Shown here: piece by piece, positions 33,882 through 40,667 of the stretch
Layout: every line of letters begins with the position of its first letter
How positions within the stretch are numbered: position 1 is the stretch's first letter
Origin: Kitasatospora sp. MAA19
GTDB lineage: Bacteria > Actinomycetota > Actinomycetes > Streptomycetales > Streptomycetaceae
Assembly: GCF_029894125.1 (NCBI RefSeq)
Contig: NZ_JARXYZ010000005.1
Location: forward strand, 62,001 to 126,000
Length of the DNA: 64,000 bases
Direction of reading: 5' to 3'
Program-made: the position numbers and the translations under genes
Notes under the pieces: model-generated
Seen by the model: the letters and a program-made list of their open reading frames with translations, nothing else
Told to the model about the DNA's origin: nothing
The model's database searches: none

Positions 33882-34142
33882 ATGAATTCATTCATTTCCA
33901 CTCACGCTGTCCGGGTAGTGGCCGCCGTTGCGGCCCTGATCCCGCTCCTGACCGCCTGGTACCCGCAGATCCCGTGGGAAGCCCTGGTGGCTGCCGCTGC
34001 GGCCCTGGTTGGTGCCGGTGAACTGGCTCAGCGGCACGAGGACGGCAAGACCGTTGCGGCTCTACACGAGACCTCTCCGCAGGACCGCGCGGCCGCGCTC
34101 CAGGTCGAGCTGACCAAGCTGGAGGCCGACCAGACCACCTGA
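33882..34142 (+). CDS. Holin
   Basis: 86 residues with two hydrophobic helices (VRVVAAVAALIPLLTAWYP and ALVAAAAALVGAGELA) and a charged C-terminus. Position right after the endolysin fits a class II holin. AAGGGAGACAC precedes the ATG; the first codons read ATGAATTCATTCATT, part of the A/T repeat family. Confidence 0.8.
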   Translation: MNSFISTHAVRVVAAVAALIPLLTAWYPQIPWEALVAAAAALVGAGELAQRHEDGKTVAALHETSPQDRAAALQVELTKLEADQTT

Positions 34143-34158
34143 TCCAGAACGCAAAGAA

Positions 34159-34182
34159 GCCCCTCCCCTTCTGGGGAGGGGC
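34159..34182 (+). terminator. Strong terminator closing the late operon
   Basis: Perfect 10-bp stem GCCCCTCCCC/GGGGAGGGGC with TTCT loop, then CTTTTCG. Left border of the accessory island. Confidence 0.9.
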
Positions 34183-34351
34183 CTTTTCGTGCTTCCGGGC
34201 CAGCGTGCTGGGTGGGGCCTCGCCGGTGATCAAGCAACCGTGGTCACGTGCGGAGCGCATTGTACGATCACGCGCCGCTCCAAGGTGGGCATTTTCCCCT
34301 AATAGCTGCAAGTGCCTGAAAGCAAGCGACCGCTCGGTTACCGTCGGTTCT

Positions 34352-35242
34352 GTGTTTGCAGCAGAGCGTCGTCAGTTGATCATTGAGATGGTGCGCGCCA
34401 ACGGGGCGGTCTCGCTCCGGGAGTTGGCCCGCGTCGTTCAGACCTCCGAAGTGACCGTACGTCGCGACGTGCGGGCGTTGGAGGCAGAAGGACTCCTCGA
34501 CCGCCGGCACGGCGGCGCGGTGCTCCCCGGCGGCTTCAGCCGCGAACCCGGTTACTCACAGAAGCCCCTCATTGCCCCCATCGAGAAGAGCGCCATCGCC
34601 GATCTCGCCGCCGACCTGGTCCAGGAGGGCGACACCATCATGGTTGGCACGGGGTCCACCACCTTGGAGTTCGCCCGGCGTCTCATCCGCATCCCCGACC
34701 TCACCGTAGTTACCAACTCGCTGTCGATCGCTCAGGCCCTGGCGCACGCCAACCGCGTTGAGGTGGTGATGACCGGTGGCACCTTGTCTCTCGGCAACGC
34801 GCTGGTGGGCAGTGAGGCCCAACAGGTGCTACACGAGCTGCGCGCCAGCAAAGTGTTCCTCTCCGGCGGTGGTCTCACCGCCGAACGCGGCCTCTCCACC
34901 GCCAACATGCTCTGTGCGAGCGTGGACCGGGTGATGGTGCAGTCGGCCGCCAAGGTGATCGTTCTCGCCGACCACACCAAGCTTGGCGCACAATCCATGT
35001 TCCAAACGGTACCCACCGAGGCCATCACCAGGCTGGTCACCGACCGGCACGCCACCGTCGACGACCGGACCACCAGCGAGCTGGATGCGTTGGCCGACTG
35101 CGGGGTTCAGATCGACCTGGCCCCCGTCGGCCCGGCGGTCGAACCGCCCATTCACGACCAGGCAACGCCCGTCACCCAGCCCCGCTTGGTCCCCCTTCCC
35201 TCGCAACGCCGTTCCGCCCACGGGCCGACACGTCGCAGGTAG
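34352..35242 (+). CDS. DeoR-family transcriptional regulator
   Basis: 296 residues from GTG 34352 (VFAAERRQLIIEMVRANG). The HTH is LRELARVVQTSEVTVRRDVR with the family's RRHGGAVLPGG wing. The sensor domain has MVGTGSTTLEFARRL and VVMTGGTL, as in sugar-phosphate sensing DeoR proteins. It is very like chromosomal Streptomyces DeoR proteins, so probably acquired from a host. It faces the RiPP operon convergently, across a terminator; whether it regulates that operon is unknown. Confidence 0.88.
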   Translation: MFAAERRQLIIEMVRANGAVSLRELARVVQTSEVTVRRDVRALEAEGLLDRRHGGAVLPGGFSREPGYSQKPLIAPIEKSAIADLAADLVQEGDTIMVGTGSTTLEFARRLIRIPDLTVVTNSLSIAQALAHANRVEVVMTGGTLSLGNALVGSEAQQVLHELRASKVFLSGGGLTAERGLSTANMLCASVDRVMVQSAAKVIVLADHTKLGAQSMFQTVPTEAITRLVTDRHATVDDRTTSELDALADCGVQIDLAPVGPAVEPPIHDQATPVTQPRLVPLPSQRRSAHGPTRRR

Positions 35243-35248
35243 GCTCTC

Positions 35249-35286
35249 GCCGCGCCCCAGCCACCTGTCCAGGCGAGGGGCGCGGC
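35249..35286. terminator. Bidirectional terminator between deoR-like gene and oxygenase
   Basis: Perfect 10-bp stem GCCGCGCCCC/GGGGCGCGGC around an 18-nt loop. Confidence 0.75.
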
Positions 35287-35299
35287 AATAGCGTCGATT

Positions 35300-36043
35300 T
35301 TAAAGAGCCGAGGGAAGAACCCCCCGCGGGATACGACCGAGCCAGAACGCCGCCGTCGACGTCGCCACATGGCTCTGTGCGATACCGGTTGTGGACCCGT
35401 CATGTACCAGCAGCTCCGTGGGAGCGACGTAACCCTCTCCGGGGTCGATACGGATACGCAAGCACTCCATGGAGCCACGTGCAACGAAGGCTGACACGTC
35501 GTCCGTGTGTGGGTACCGTTCGGCAAAGTCCGTGGGGTACAACTTCCGACAGATTGTCACTGCGTCGAACTCGCCGACCAGCAGGTAGCGGGACAACGGA
35601 CCGAGGTTCACCGTGAGCCTGCGCCGCGAGTCCAACCGGTCAGCACAGGTCTGCTGATCCCAGTTGTCCAGGTGCAGCCCGATCCGCAGGCCGCCGTTCT
35701 CCGGGTCCACCGTCGTCGTCAGTGCGTCCCCTGCACAGCTCATCGCACCCCAATACGTGGCGTCGGCGGACGGCAATACCGGAATGTCCTTGCGACCCAA
35801 GCCGGCCTCGGCGAGGACGGCGAACGTCTCGTCGGGAAGCCGGACGACTTCGACCATCCGGCGCTCGTCTGTTGCACCTCGCAAGAGCTCTGCATGGGAC
35901 GGGGTCAGCGGTCGCCAGTCGTCGGTCGGTACGACGGCTCCGGTGTCGTAGTTCTTGTCATCCGCGCTCACCAGCCGTGTGCCGCTGACGTGACACCGTT
36001 CAAGGATTCCGCCGACAGTCGCATCGGCGGGGAACAGTCGCAT
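35300..36043 (-). CDS. 2OG-Fe(II) oxygenase-like protein of the RiPP cluster (YhhC-like)
   Basis: 247 residues. GLRIGLHLDNWD gives an HxD iron motif (His124, Asp126). In the C-terminal beta region VHDGSTTG (His214) or SHVATST (His225) could be the distal ligand, and Arg237 (WLGRIPRG) the 2-oxoglutarate anchor. Such cupin-fold oxygenases occur beside cyclophane-forming radical SAM enzymes and hydroxylate the peptide. It is the last gene of the operon, after a hairpin that probably lowers its expression. GAGGAAAGCC precedes the ATG. Family assignment is from motif and context. Confidence 0.6.
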   Translation of the reverse strand: MRLFPADATVGGILERCHVSGTRLVSADDKNYDTGAVVPTDDWRPLTPSHAELLRGATDERRMVEVVRLPDETFAVLAEAGLGRKDIPVLPSADATYWGAMSCAGDALTTTVDPENGGLRIGLHLDNWDQQTCADRLDSRRRLTVNLGPLSRYLLVGEFDAVTICRKLYPTDFAERYPHTDDVSAFVARGSMECLRIRIDPGEGYVAPTELLVHDGSTTGIAQSHVATSTAAFWLGRIPRGVLPSAL

Positions 36044-36072
36044 GGCTTTCCTCTCGGTGGATGTGAACGCGG

Positions 36073-36112
36073 CGGCCTACCGCCCCGGTCCGAAGACCTG
36101 GGCGGTAGGCCG
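36073..36112 (-). terminator. Hairpin between RiPP precursor and oxygenase genes
   Basis: Perfect 13-bp stem (36073-36085 with 36100-36112), loop 14 nt, no T-run. Typical partial terminator or RNA-stabilising hairpin behind a precursor-peptide gene, favouring precursor over downstream enzyme. Confidence 0.75.
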
Positions 36113-36126
36113 TCACATGCGTGTTG

Positions 36127-36279
36127 TTACTTCTTCTTCGCCCAGTTGGCCCAGCCGAAGCCGGAGAAGCGCTCATGGGTGCCTGGGGTCTCAACGTCCT
36201 CAGCGGCCCCGCCGATCTCCACCAGGTCGTCAACCACGGAGGCGTCCGCCTTCAGGGTGTCGAAGATGTCCTCGTTCAT
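36127..36279 (-). CDS. RiPP precursor peptide (predicted cyclophane substrate)
   Basis: 50 residues: an acidic leader starting MNEDIFDTLKADASVVDDLV, then a basic aromatic C-terminus ERFSGFGWANWAKKK. WAN and WAK are the aromatic-X-(N/K) three-residue pattern cross-linked by cyclophane-forming radical SAM enzymes; FSG/FGW may also react. The ATG overlaps the maturase stop (ATGA) with AAAGGAG upstream, so both are co-translated. A longer in-frame start (36345) would lie within the maturase gene and lacks support. Precursor identity rests on size, location and core composition. Confidence 0.7.
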   Translation of the reverse strand: MNEDIFDTLKADASVVDDLVEIGGAAEDVETPGTHERFSGFGWANWAKKK

Positions 36280-37433
36280 GCCGTGTTCTCCTTTACTGTG
36301 GCTTTCTCCAGCGCCAGAACCAGCGCCTGTTCCGTGTTGCGGCAATAGCCCGTCTCCGCGGCCTCGAAGCTGCCGTGCTCGAAGAATCGGTTACTGGCCT
36401 GTGATCCGAGGCAGAAGCTGTAGAACTTGCAGGTCCGCTCGCACGTGTCGAGCGCCACCAGGAACTCCTGCACGTAGCCCAGGCGGTGGGCTTCGTCAAT
36501 GATCGACGAGATGTCCTGCCGCAGGACGTTGCCCGCCACGAAGTCCCCGTATTTGGGGGCCTTGTGGCCGGCAAGCTCAGGGGAGAGAAGGACCACGTCC
36601 CCGGTCACGGAGACCGTCGGGATGGGGTCCACGCGGTACTCGTTGCGGCGGCGGGCTCGCTCCTCCGGGGATGCTCGCAGGTACTTGCCCAGCCTGTCGA
36701 CCTCTCGGACACGAATGGCATTCGGGCCCCGTTCGCGGGCCCAATCGATGACCTCGGTCCAGAACTGCTGTACGCGGTCTTTGGGAAGCTGCGGGCGGTC
36801 CTGGTTGAGGCCTTCGGCTTCCTCGATGTTGAGCCCAATGCCGTAGGCTCCCAGGGACGCGAAGAAGTCCAGGATGTCCCTGGTCTGGCTGATGCTCTCC
36901 TCTGTGATCACAGAGATCACGTCGAAAGGCACCTTGCGTTCACGGAGGCGCCCAATTCCGCGGACGATCCGGTCGAACGCCGCCCGGCCCTTACGGTCGA
37001 CCCGTTGTACGGTGAGATGGGCCGGACCGTCGATGCTGACACCGAGGTCGATGTGGTGTTCCTCGATCAGGTCGATCCACGTGTCCGTGATCAGAGTGGC
37101 GTTGGTCTGCATCCCGTGCGCGACAAGGCCAGCATCCACCAGGGGGCGGAACGGTTCCAACAACTTGGCGAACCTCTTCACTCCGAGGGCCATCGGCTCC
37201 CCGGCGTGCCAGACCAGGTCCACCGGCCTGCCATCCGAGTGATCCATCGCCTCGATGGAGGCGGCTACCGCCCCAGCCACCTCCAGGCCCATCGGCGTTT
37301 TGGCGTCCTTGTCCGGCAGGTAGCAGTAGGTACAGGCCAGGTTGCAATACCCTGTGGGCTGTACCACGACAGTGCGGGGCTTCCTGGCGATGCGCCGTTC
37401 AAAGCTCGGCTCGCCAGTTTCGGACGCGGTCAC
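36276..37433 (-). CDS. Radical SAM/SPASM peptide maturase
   Basis: 385 residues. The SAM-cluster motif CNLACTYCYLP (C30, C34, C37) is preceded by QPTGY, and WHAGEPMAL is the GGEP-like motif. The C-terminal SPASM domain has clustered cysteines (CERTCKFYSFCLG...GYCRNTEQ) with the HGSFEAAET signature of cyclophane-forming maturases of the GrrM/AmcB type. Expected to join an aromatic ring carbon to a beta-carbon two residues on in the precursor. GTG 37433 overlaps the stop of the DUF6082 gene (GTGA). Confidence 0.93.
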   Translation of the reverse strand: MTASETGEPSFERRIARKPRTVVVQPTGYCNLACTYCYLPDKDAKTPMGLEVAGAVAASIEAMDHSDGRPVDLVWHAGEPMALGVKRFAKLLEPFRPLVDAGLVAHGMQTNATLITDTWIDLIEEHHIDLGVSIDGPAHLTVQRVDRKGRAAFDRIVRGIGRLRERKVPFDVISVITEESISQTRDILDFFASLGAYGIGLNIEEAEGLNQDRPQLPKDRVQQFWTEVIDWARERGPNAIRVREVDRLGKYLRASPEERARRRNEYRVDPIPTVSVTGDVVLLSPELAGHKAPKYGDFVAGNVLRQDISSIIDEAHRLGYVQEFLVALDTCERTCKFYSFCLGSQASNRFFEHGSFEAAETGYCRNTEQALVLALEKATVKENTA

Positions 37434-37864
37434 GCGGCGGCGGGGTCGAAGTCGGCGAGCGCCTTTCGGTTCCCCATCTCGTGTGCCAACCCCAGTTCCG
37501 TTACGAAGACCCGCAGCTTTCGGCGACCGGAGGCATCCGCCTCATCCCGGCGGAAGCCTCCGTGCCTTTGCCAGTAGTCCTTCTGGATGGTCGCCTTGGC
37601 CGCTTCCTTGAGGTTCACCCTCAGCTCCGCAAGACCCATCACTCGAAGCTGGTGTTTCAGGCCGATGAAGGTCAGCACGCGATTGGCGCGCAGATCGGCC
37701 TTGCGGGCCTCGTCAACCTGCGGGTTGACGCTCTCGGCTTCGACGAGCTGTTGATGCCCGAGGCCGAGGTCCAGCTGTACACGTTCACGGTGCTGGAAGT
37801 ACCCGACCGCCGTCTGTACGGCAACAACACCGGCCAGGATCAGGACAGCACGACTGCTCTTCAT
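37430..37864 (-). CDS. DUF6082 family membrane protein
   Basis: 144 residues. One N-terminal transmembrane helix (AVLILAGVVAVQTAVGYF) then a helical domain with HRERVQLDLGLGHQQLVE, LTFIGLKHQLRVMG and KDYWQRHGGFRR, the DUF6082 pattern. These proteins are often encoded beside actinomycete RiPP genes, role unknown (immunity, export or sensing are guesses). ATG 37864 follows GGGAG by 8 nt. First gene of the operon; an A/T-rich inverted repeat lies 20 bp upstream. Confidence 0.78.
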   Translation of the reverse strand: MKSSRAVLILAGVVAVQTAVGYFQHRERVQLDLGLGHQQLVEAESVNPQVDEARKADLRANRVLTFIGLKHQLRVMGLAELRVNLKEAAKATIQKDYWQRHGGFRRDEADASGRRKLRVFVTELGLAHEMGNRKALADFDPAAA

Positions 37865-37883
37865 GATAGCTTCTCCCAACTCT

Positions 37884-37911
37884 GAATGAATTCAGTGGAT
37901 TTGATTCATTC
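37884..37911. promoter_or_regulatory. Inverted repeat upstream of RiPP operon
   Basis: GAATGAATT ... GATTCATTC (8 of 9 positions paired, about 10-nt spacer) in an A/T-rich island just before the DUF6082 gene. It is the same motif as the TGAATGAATT family elsewhere in the prophage; a likely operator. Confidence 0.6.
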
Positions 37912-37920
37912 GTGGATGCG

Positions 37921-38010
37921 CTATCGGATCCAGTTCTTGCAGGAGGCGTTGTTCGGCGCCCCACAACCGCAGTCGCACCCGTGCGGCCCCTGGCGCTCAA
38001 CCATGTTCAT
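37921..38010 (-). CDS. Cysteine-rich mini-protein, 27-29 aa
   Basis: Encodes MNMVERQGPHGCDCGCGAPN and then NASCKNWIR. The second ATG (38004) is placed 6 nt after GAGGAG, so 27 residues is likelier. Four cysteines and one histidine in a short stretch suggest metal binding or a second ribosomal peptide. It precedes the RiPP operon in the same direction, between its operator and the hairpin array. Unrecognised; could be a chance frame, though the ribosome-binding site is good. Confidence 0.5.
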   Translation of the reverse strand: MNMVERQGPHGCDCGCGAPNNASCKNWIR

Positions 38011-38037
38011 CTCCTCGGTAGTTCGCTGATTCTGAGG

Positions 38038-38498
38038 CCCGCCCCGGGCGTGAAATTGTCACGTGACGCACCCGGGGCGGGAGCTGTGTGGCCGCCCCTC
38101 TCCCCCGTACGTCGACACAGGGTGGAGGGGCGGCGCGTGCGCTCAACAGGGGACTCCTGGACCCCGGAGCGCCCCCCGGCATCGCGCGGTGCTCACTCCC
38201 GCGATGCCGGGAGTTCTAGGCCCGCCCTGGTTGTCCGTCCGTGACGTTTAACGGCTCCAGGGCGGGGGTTCCGGTCAGAAGATCAGGACTCCACCGACCG
38301 GTGATCAAGGGGTGGACCGCTCCCCGCCAGTGCGGGTTCTGACGGGGAGCGGTGTGGCTCAACAAGGGCTGCTCGCCAACGCCCTCGGAACCAACCGGCA
38401 GGGGAGGTCAGCCTGCCGGCGCCCATCCACGACCGTCTTCACGGACGGGCGTTGAACCCCGCCGCCGTGCTGGTACGACCTCGCAGCACGGGGGCGGG
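38038..38498. repeat. Array of seven different GC-rich hairpins
   Basis: Seven non-identical stem-loops: 38038-38081 (11 bp), 38091-38134 (10), 38175-38211 (12), 38221-38266 (10), 38316-38353 (11), 38395-38419 (8), 38458-38498 (8 + 6, bulged). GCTCAACA follows the second and fifth. No gene seen between them. The last one can terminate the leftward gene ending at 38505. Could be an array of terminators after lost small genes or a structured RNA. Confidence 0.75.
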
Positions 38499-38504
38499 AG
38501 CTTG

Positions 38505-38726
38505 TCAGTCCGGCTCGCGGTTCAACCACAGGCCGGAAGCGATGTTGCCCTCCCAGTCCCCTCGACAGCGGCGGGGCAGCCGCTGACCACGGTGGTCCGG
38601 CCCGGCCCACAACTCCCGGTGACCGCTTCGCACGAATCCCTCGGGGCCACCACTGACGGCCAGCATCAGCGCAAGCTCGGCGTCCAGATCATCCGACGCC
38701 CGTTCAGTGGGCTCCATCATTCCCAC
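38505..38726 (-). CDS. Hypothetical protein, 73 aa
   Basis: Starts MGMMEPTERASDDLDAELAL; no family recognised. Overlaps the gene upstream by 10 nt, so part of a three-gene leftward operon that faces away from the XRE regulator. A hairpin lies 7 bp past its stop. Confidence 0.55.
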   Translation of the reverse strand: MGMMEPTERASDDLDAELALMLAVSGGPEGFVRSGHRELWAGPDHRGQRLPRRCRGDWEGNIASGLWLNREPD

Positions 38727-39043
38727 CCCTCCCCCTTCGACGGCAACGTCGCCCGCAGGGCCGTCTTGTGGACGTGCATTACGAACGCCTCGTGGTGGTC
38801 CGCGCAGGCCGGGATGCTGACGTACTGACCGTCACCCCGAAAGTAGAAGAGTCCCGGGGCAACGAGTGTCCAACGCCCCTTGCACGGCACACACCGACCG
38901 AGCTGGTACAGGCGCGGGGACGGCATCTCAGTGACCACCGCGTTCTCTGCCCCAGGCGCGGCTGGCCGCGCCACAGCGGCGAAGCCACCGACCGCCAACG
39001 AGCTGACATGCAGCCCGGCGATCAGCATCTCCCCGGAGGTCAC
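38717..39043 (-). CDS. Hypothetical protein with zinc-finger-like motif
   Basis: Up to 108 residues. LGRCVPCKGRWTLVAPGLFY and later CADHHEAFVMH give a CxxC...CxxHH set that could hold zinc. GTG 39043 overlaps the preceding stop (GTGA); an internal ATG (PSPRLYQLG) would give about 68 residues. Confidence 0.6.
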   Translation of the reverse strand: MTSGEMLIAGLHVSSLAVGGFAAVARPAAPGAENAVVTEMPSPRLYQLGRCVPCKGRWTLVAPGLFYFRGDGQYVSIPACADHHEAFVMHVHKTALRATLPSKGEGWE

Positions 39044-39303
39044 GCCGACTCCGGGAACATCAGCCGGCGCCGCGGGTTGCCTCCGGTGCCGGGCGCGATC
39101 TCCCTGGGATCACACGGTTGCAGCTGATGAGGTCGGGTCGTCCACTCACGGCCCCCGCCCAGCGGCCTCAAGAAGGCCGCCCCGCAGAGGATTTCCACGA
39201 AGGCCCCCTCCCTCGGCTTGCCGTCGGCGTCACGGTGTTTCAGGTCCCGAACGACCTCGTGGGGGACGAGGTTGGACAACACAGATTCCGGGTCTTCGGA
39301 CAT
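39040..39303 (-). CDS. Hypothetical protein, 87 aa
   Basis: Starts MSEDPESVLSNLVPHEVVRD. Small proteins of this style lie beside XRE/DUF397 gene pairs in Streptomyces, unknown role. ATG 39303 is chosen over upstream frames because the longer reading runs into the regulator gene. First gene of its operon, divergent from the regulator with a 133-bp gap. Confidence 0.6.
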   Translation of the reverse strand: MSEDPESVLSNLVPHEVVRDLKHRDADGKPREGAFVEILCGAAFLRPLGGGREWTTRPHQLQPCDPREIAPGTGGNPRRRLMFPESA

Positions 39304-39436
39304 GGGGGTCTCCGTAGCGCTTCGCTCTTGGCGTCTCACTTGGTGTAGCCATGGTGGACCGATCGCCCCTACCATCGGAAGGCTTTCCCTCTTGACAGAT
39401 CTTGTGTGGGACTCAGAAGGCAACGGAGGTTTGACT

Positions 39437-40270
39437 ATGCGTGAGACCGAACTCAATCCGTCCGCATCTCCACTGAAGGCCTTCGGTGCACAACTCCGCA
39501 GGCTGCGTAAGGCGGCAGGGCTCACACAGATAGAGCTCGGAGAGCTCACCAACCTAAGCGACAGTCAGATCTCGAACCTCGAACGAGGCACCCGCATTCC
39601 CACACTTGACTGGGTCAAAGCGGCCGACCAAGTCCTAGGGGCTGGTGGGACACTAGAACTGACGTACTGGAGCCTCAGCGGCGGCGGCTCCCTCCTGGAG
39701 GGGTTCCCCGAGTACGCAGTGCAGGAGTCCAAGGCCATTGAGCTGCGACAGTTCGAACTTGGGGTGATTCCGGGGCTGTTCCAGACCAAGGCCTACGCCG
39801 AGGCGCTGGCTGCGGCGGACGTACGACGAGGGGCAATCACAGCCGAAGAAGCCGAGACTCGGGTCTCATACCTGCTGACCCGCCAACAGCGGCTCGACAG
39901 CAATGACGCGCCCGTTATGCACGCGGTGCTAGATGAGAGCTGCATCCGAAGGCTTGTCGGAGGTGCGGCCGTCATGCGCGAACAGCTCGAACACCTGGCA
40001 GAGCTGGCAGAACGTCCGAGGACTATCATCCAAGTGGCGCCGTTCTCCATGGGTGAGCGCCGGTCTCTGGCGCTGCCGGTGGTACTGCTGACCCTGTCTG
40101 ATCGCAGCCTGCTGGGATACACCGAGTCGCAAGAACGAGGGTTCCTGACCAGAGAGACCGGGACCGTCACCTTGTGGTCCCACGACTACGATCGCTTGCA
40201 AGTGGGAGCCAGTTCGGATGTGGCGTCCCTCGACATGATTCGCGCAGCTCGGAAGGACCTCCGATCATGA
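39437..40270 (+). CDS. XRE-family regulator with DUF5753 domain
   Basis: 277 residues. The HTH at about 15-70 (LRRLRKAAGLTQIELGELTN, ISNLERGTRIPT) is followed by a DUF5753/Scr1-like sensor domain (QFELGVIPGLFQTKAYAEAL, IIQVAPFSMGE). Such WhiJ-like proteins pair with DUF397 partners and control development or antibiotic genes in Streptomyces. GGAGGTTTGACT precedes ATG 39437. Confidence 0.92.
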   Translation: MRETELNPSASPLKAFGAQLRRLRKAAGLTQIELGELTNLSDSQISNLERGTRIPTLDWVKAADQVLGAGGTLELTYWSLSGGGSLLEGFPEYAVQESKAIELRQFELGVIPGLFQTKAYAEALAAADVRRGAITAEEAETRVSYLLTRQQRLDSNDAPVMHAVLDESCIRRLVGGAAVMREQLEHLAELAERPRTIIQVAPFSMGERRSLALPVVLLTLSDRSLLGYTESQERGFLTRETGTVTLWSHDYDRLQVGASSDVASLDMIRAARKDLRS

Positions 40271-40485
40271 CCCGCACTGACCATCTGACTCTCTCCGACA
40301 CCGTCTGGATCAAGTCCAGCTACAGCCAGAACGGCGGCAACTGCGTCGAGGTGGCCCCCGGTGTCCCCGGCGTCATGCCTGTCCGTGATTCCAAGGACCC
40401 CGAGGGTCCTGCCCTCGTCTTTCCGGCAGGGGCCTGGGAGTCCTTCGTCACCGCCGTCCAGGCCGGCGAGTTCGGCGAGGTCTGA
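40267..40485 (+). CDS. DUF397 domain protein
   Basis: 72 residues: WIKSSYSQNGGNCVEVA, VRDSKDPEGPALVF and a C-terminal WESFVTAV match DUF397. Starts within the regulator stop (ATGA). Functions with the upstream regulator as its partner or antagonist. Confidence 0.92.
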   Translation: MTRTDHLTLSDTVWIKSSYSQNGGNCVEVAPGVPGVMPVRDSKDPEGPALVFPAGAWESFVTAVQAGEFGEV

Positions 40486-40501
40486 GCCCAGGACCAAGCG
40501 A

Positions 40502-40527
40502 GGCCCCCGCCCTGCTGGGCGGGGGCC
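40502..40527 (+). terminator. Terminator after DUF397 gene
   Basis: Perfect 11-bp stem GGCCCCCGCCC/GGGCGGGGGCC, TGCT loop. Right border of the accessory island. Confidence 0.85.
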
Positions 40528-40613
40528 TTCGTGCTATTCCCCGCCGGACAGGGTCACGGGCTTCATCTCCTCGCGCCACACCCCATCCCGCCATCGTGCG
40601 ATCAGGGCAGCAA

Positions 40614-40643
40614 AGCGCCCCCGGACCGGGGTCCGGGGGCGCT
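40614..40643 (-). terminator. Terminator of the leftward right-arm operon
   Basis: Perfect 14-bp stem (40614-40627 with 40630-40643) 25 bp beyond the last leftward gene. Confidence 0.85.
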
Positions 40644-40667
40644 GTCGCTGAGGCATCACCCTCGGGG

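Noticed and set aside
37997..38182. Leftward 61-codon frame through the first two hairpins
   Set aside because: Pro/Arg-rich read-through of GC hairpins; the mini-protein at 37921-38010 in another frame has the better ribosome-binding site.
39040..39552. Longer 170-residue version of the protein at 39040-39303
   Set aside because: Its extra N-terminus overlaps the XRE regulator on the other strand and the divergent promoter region.
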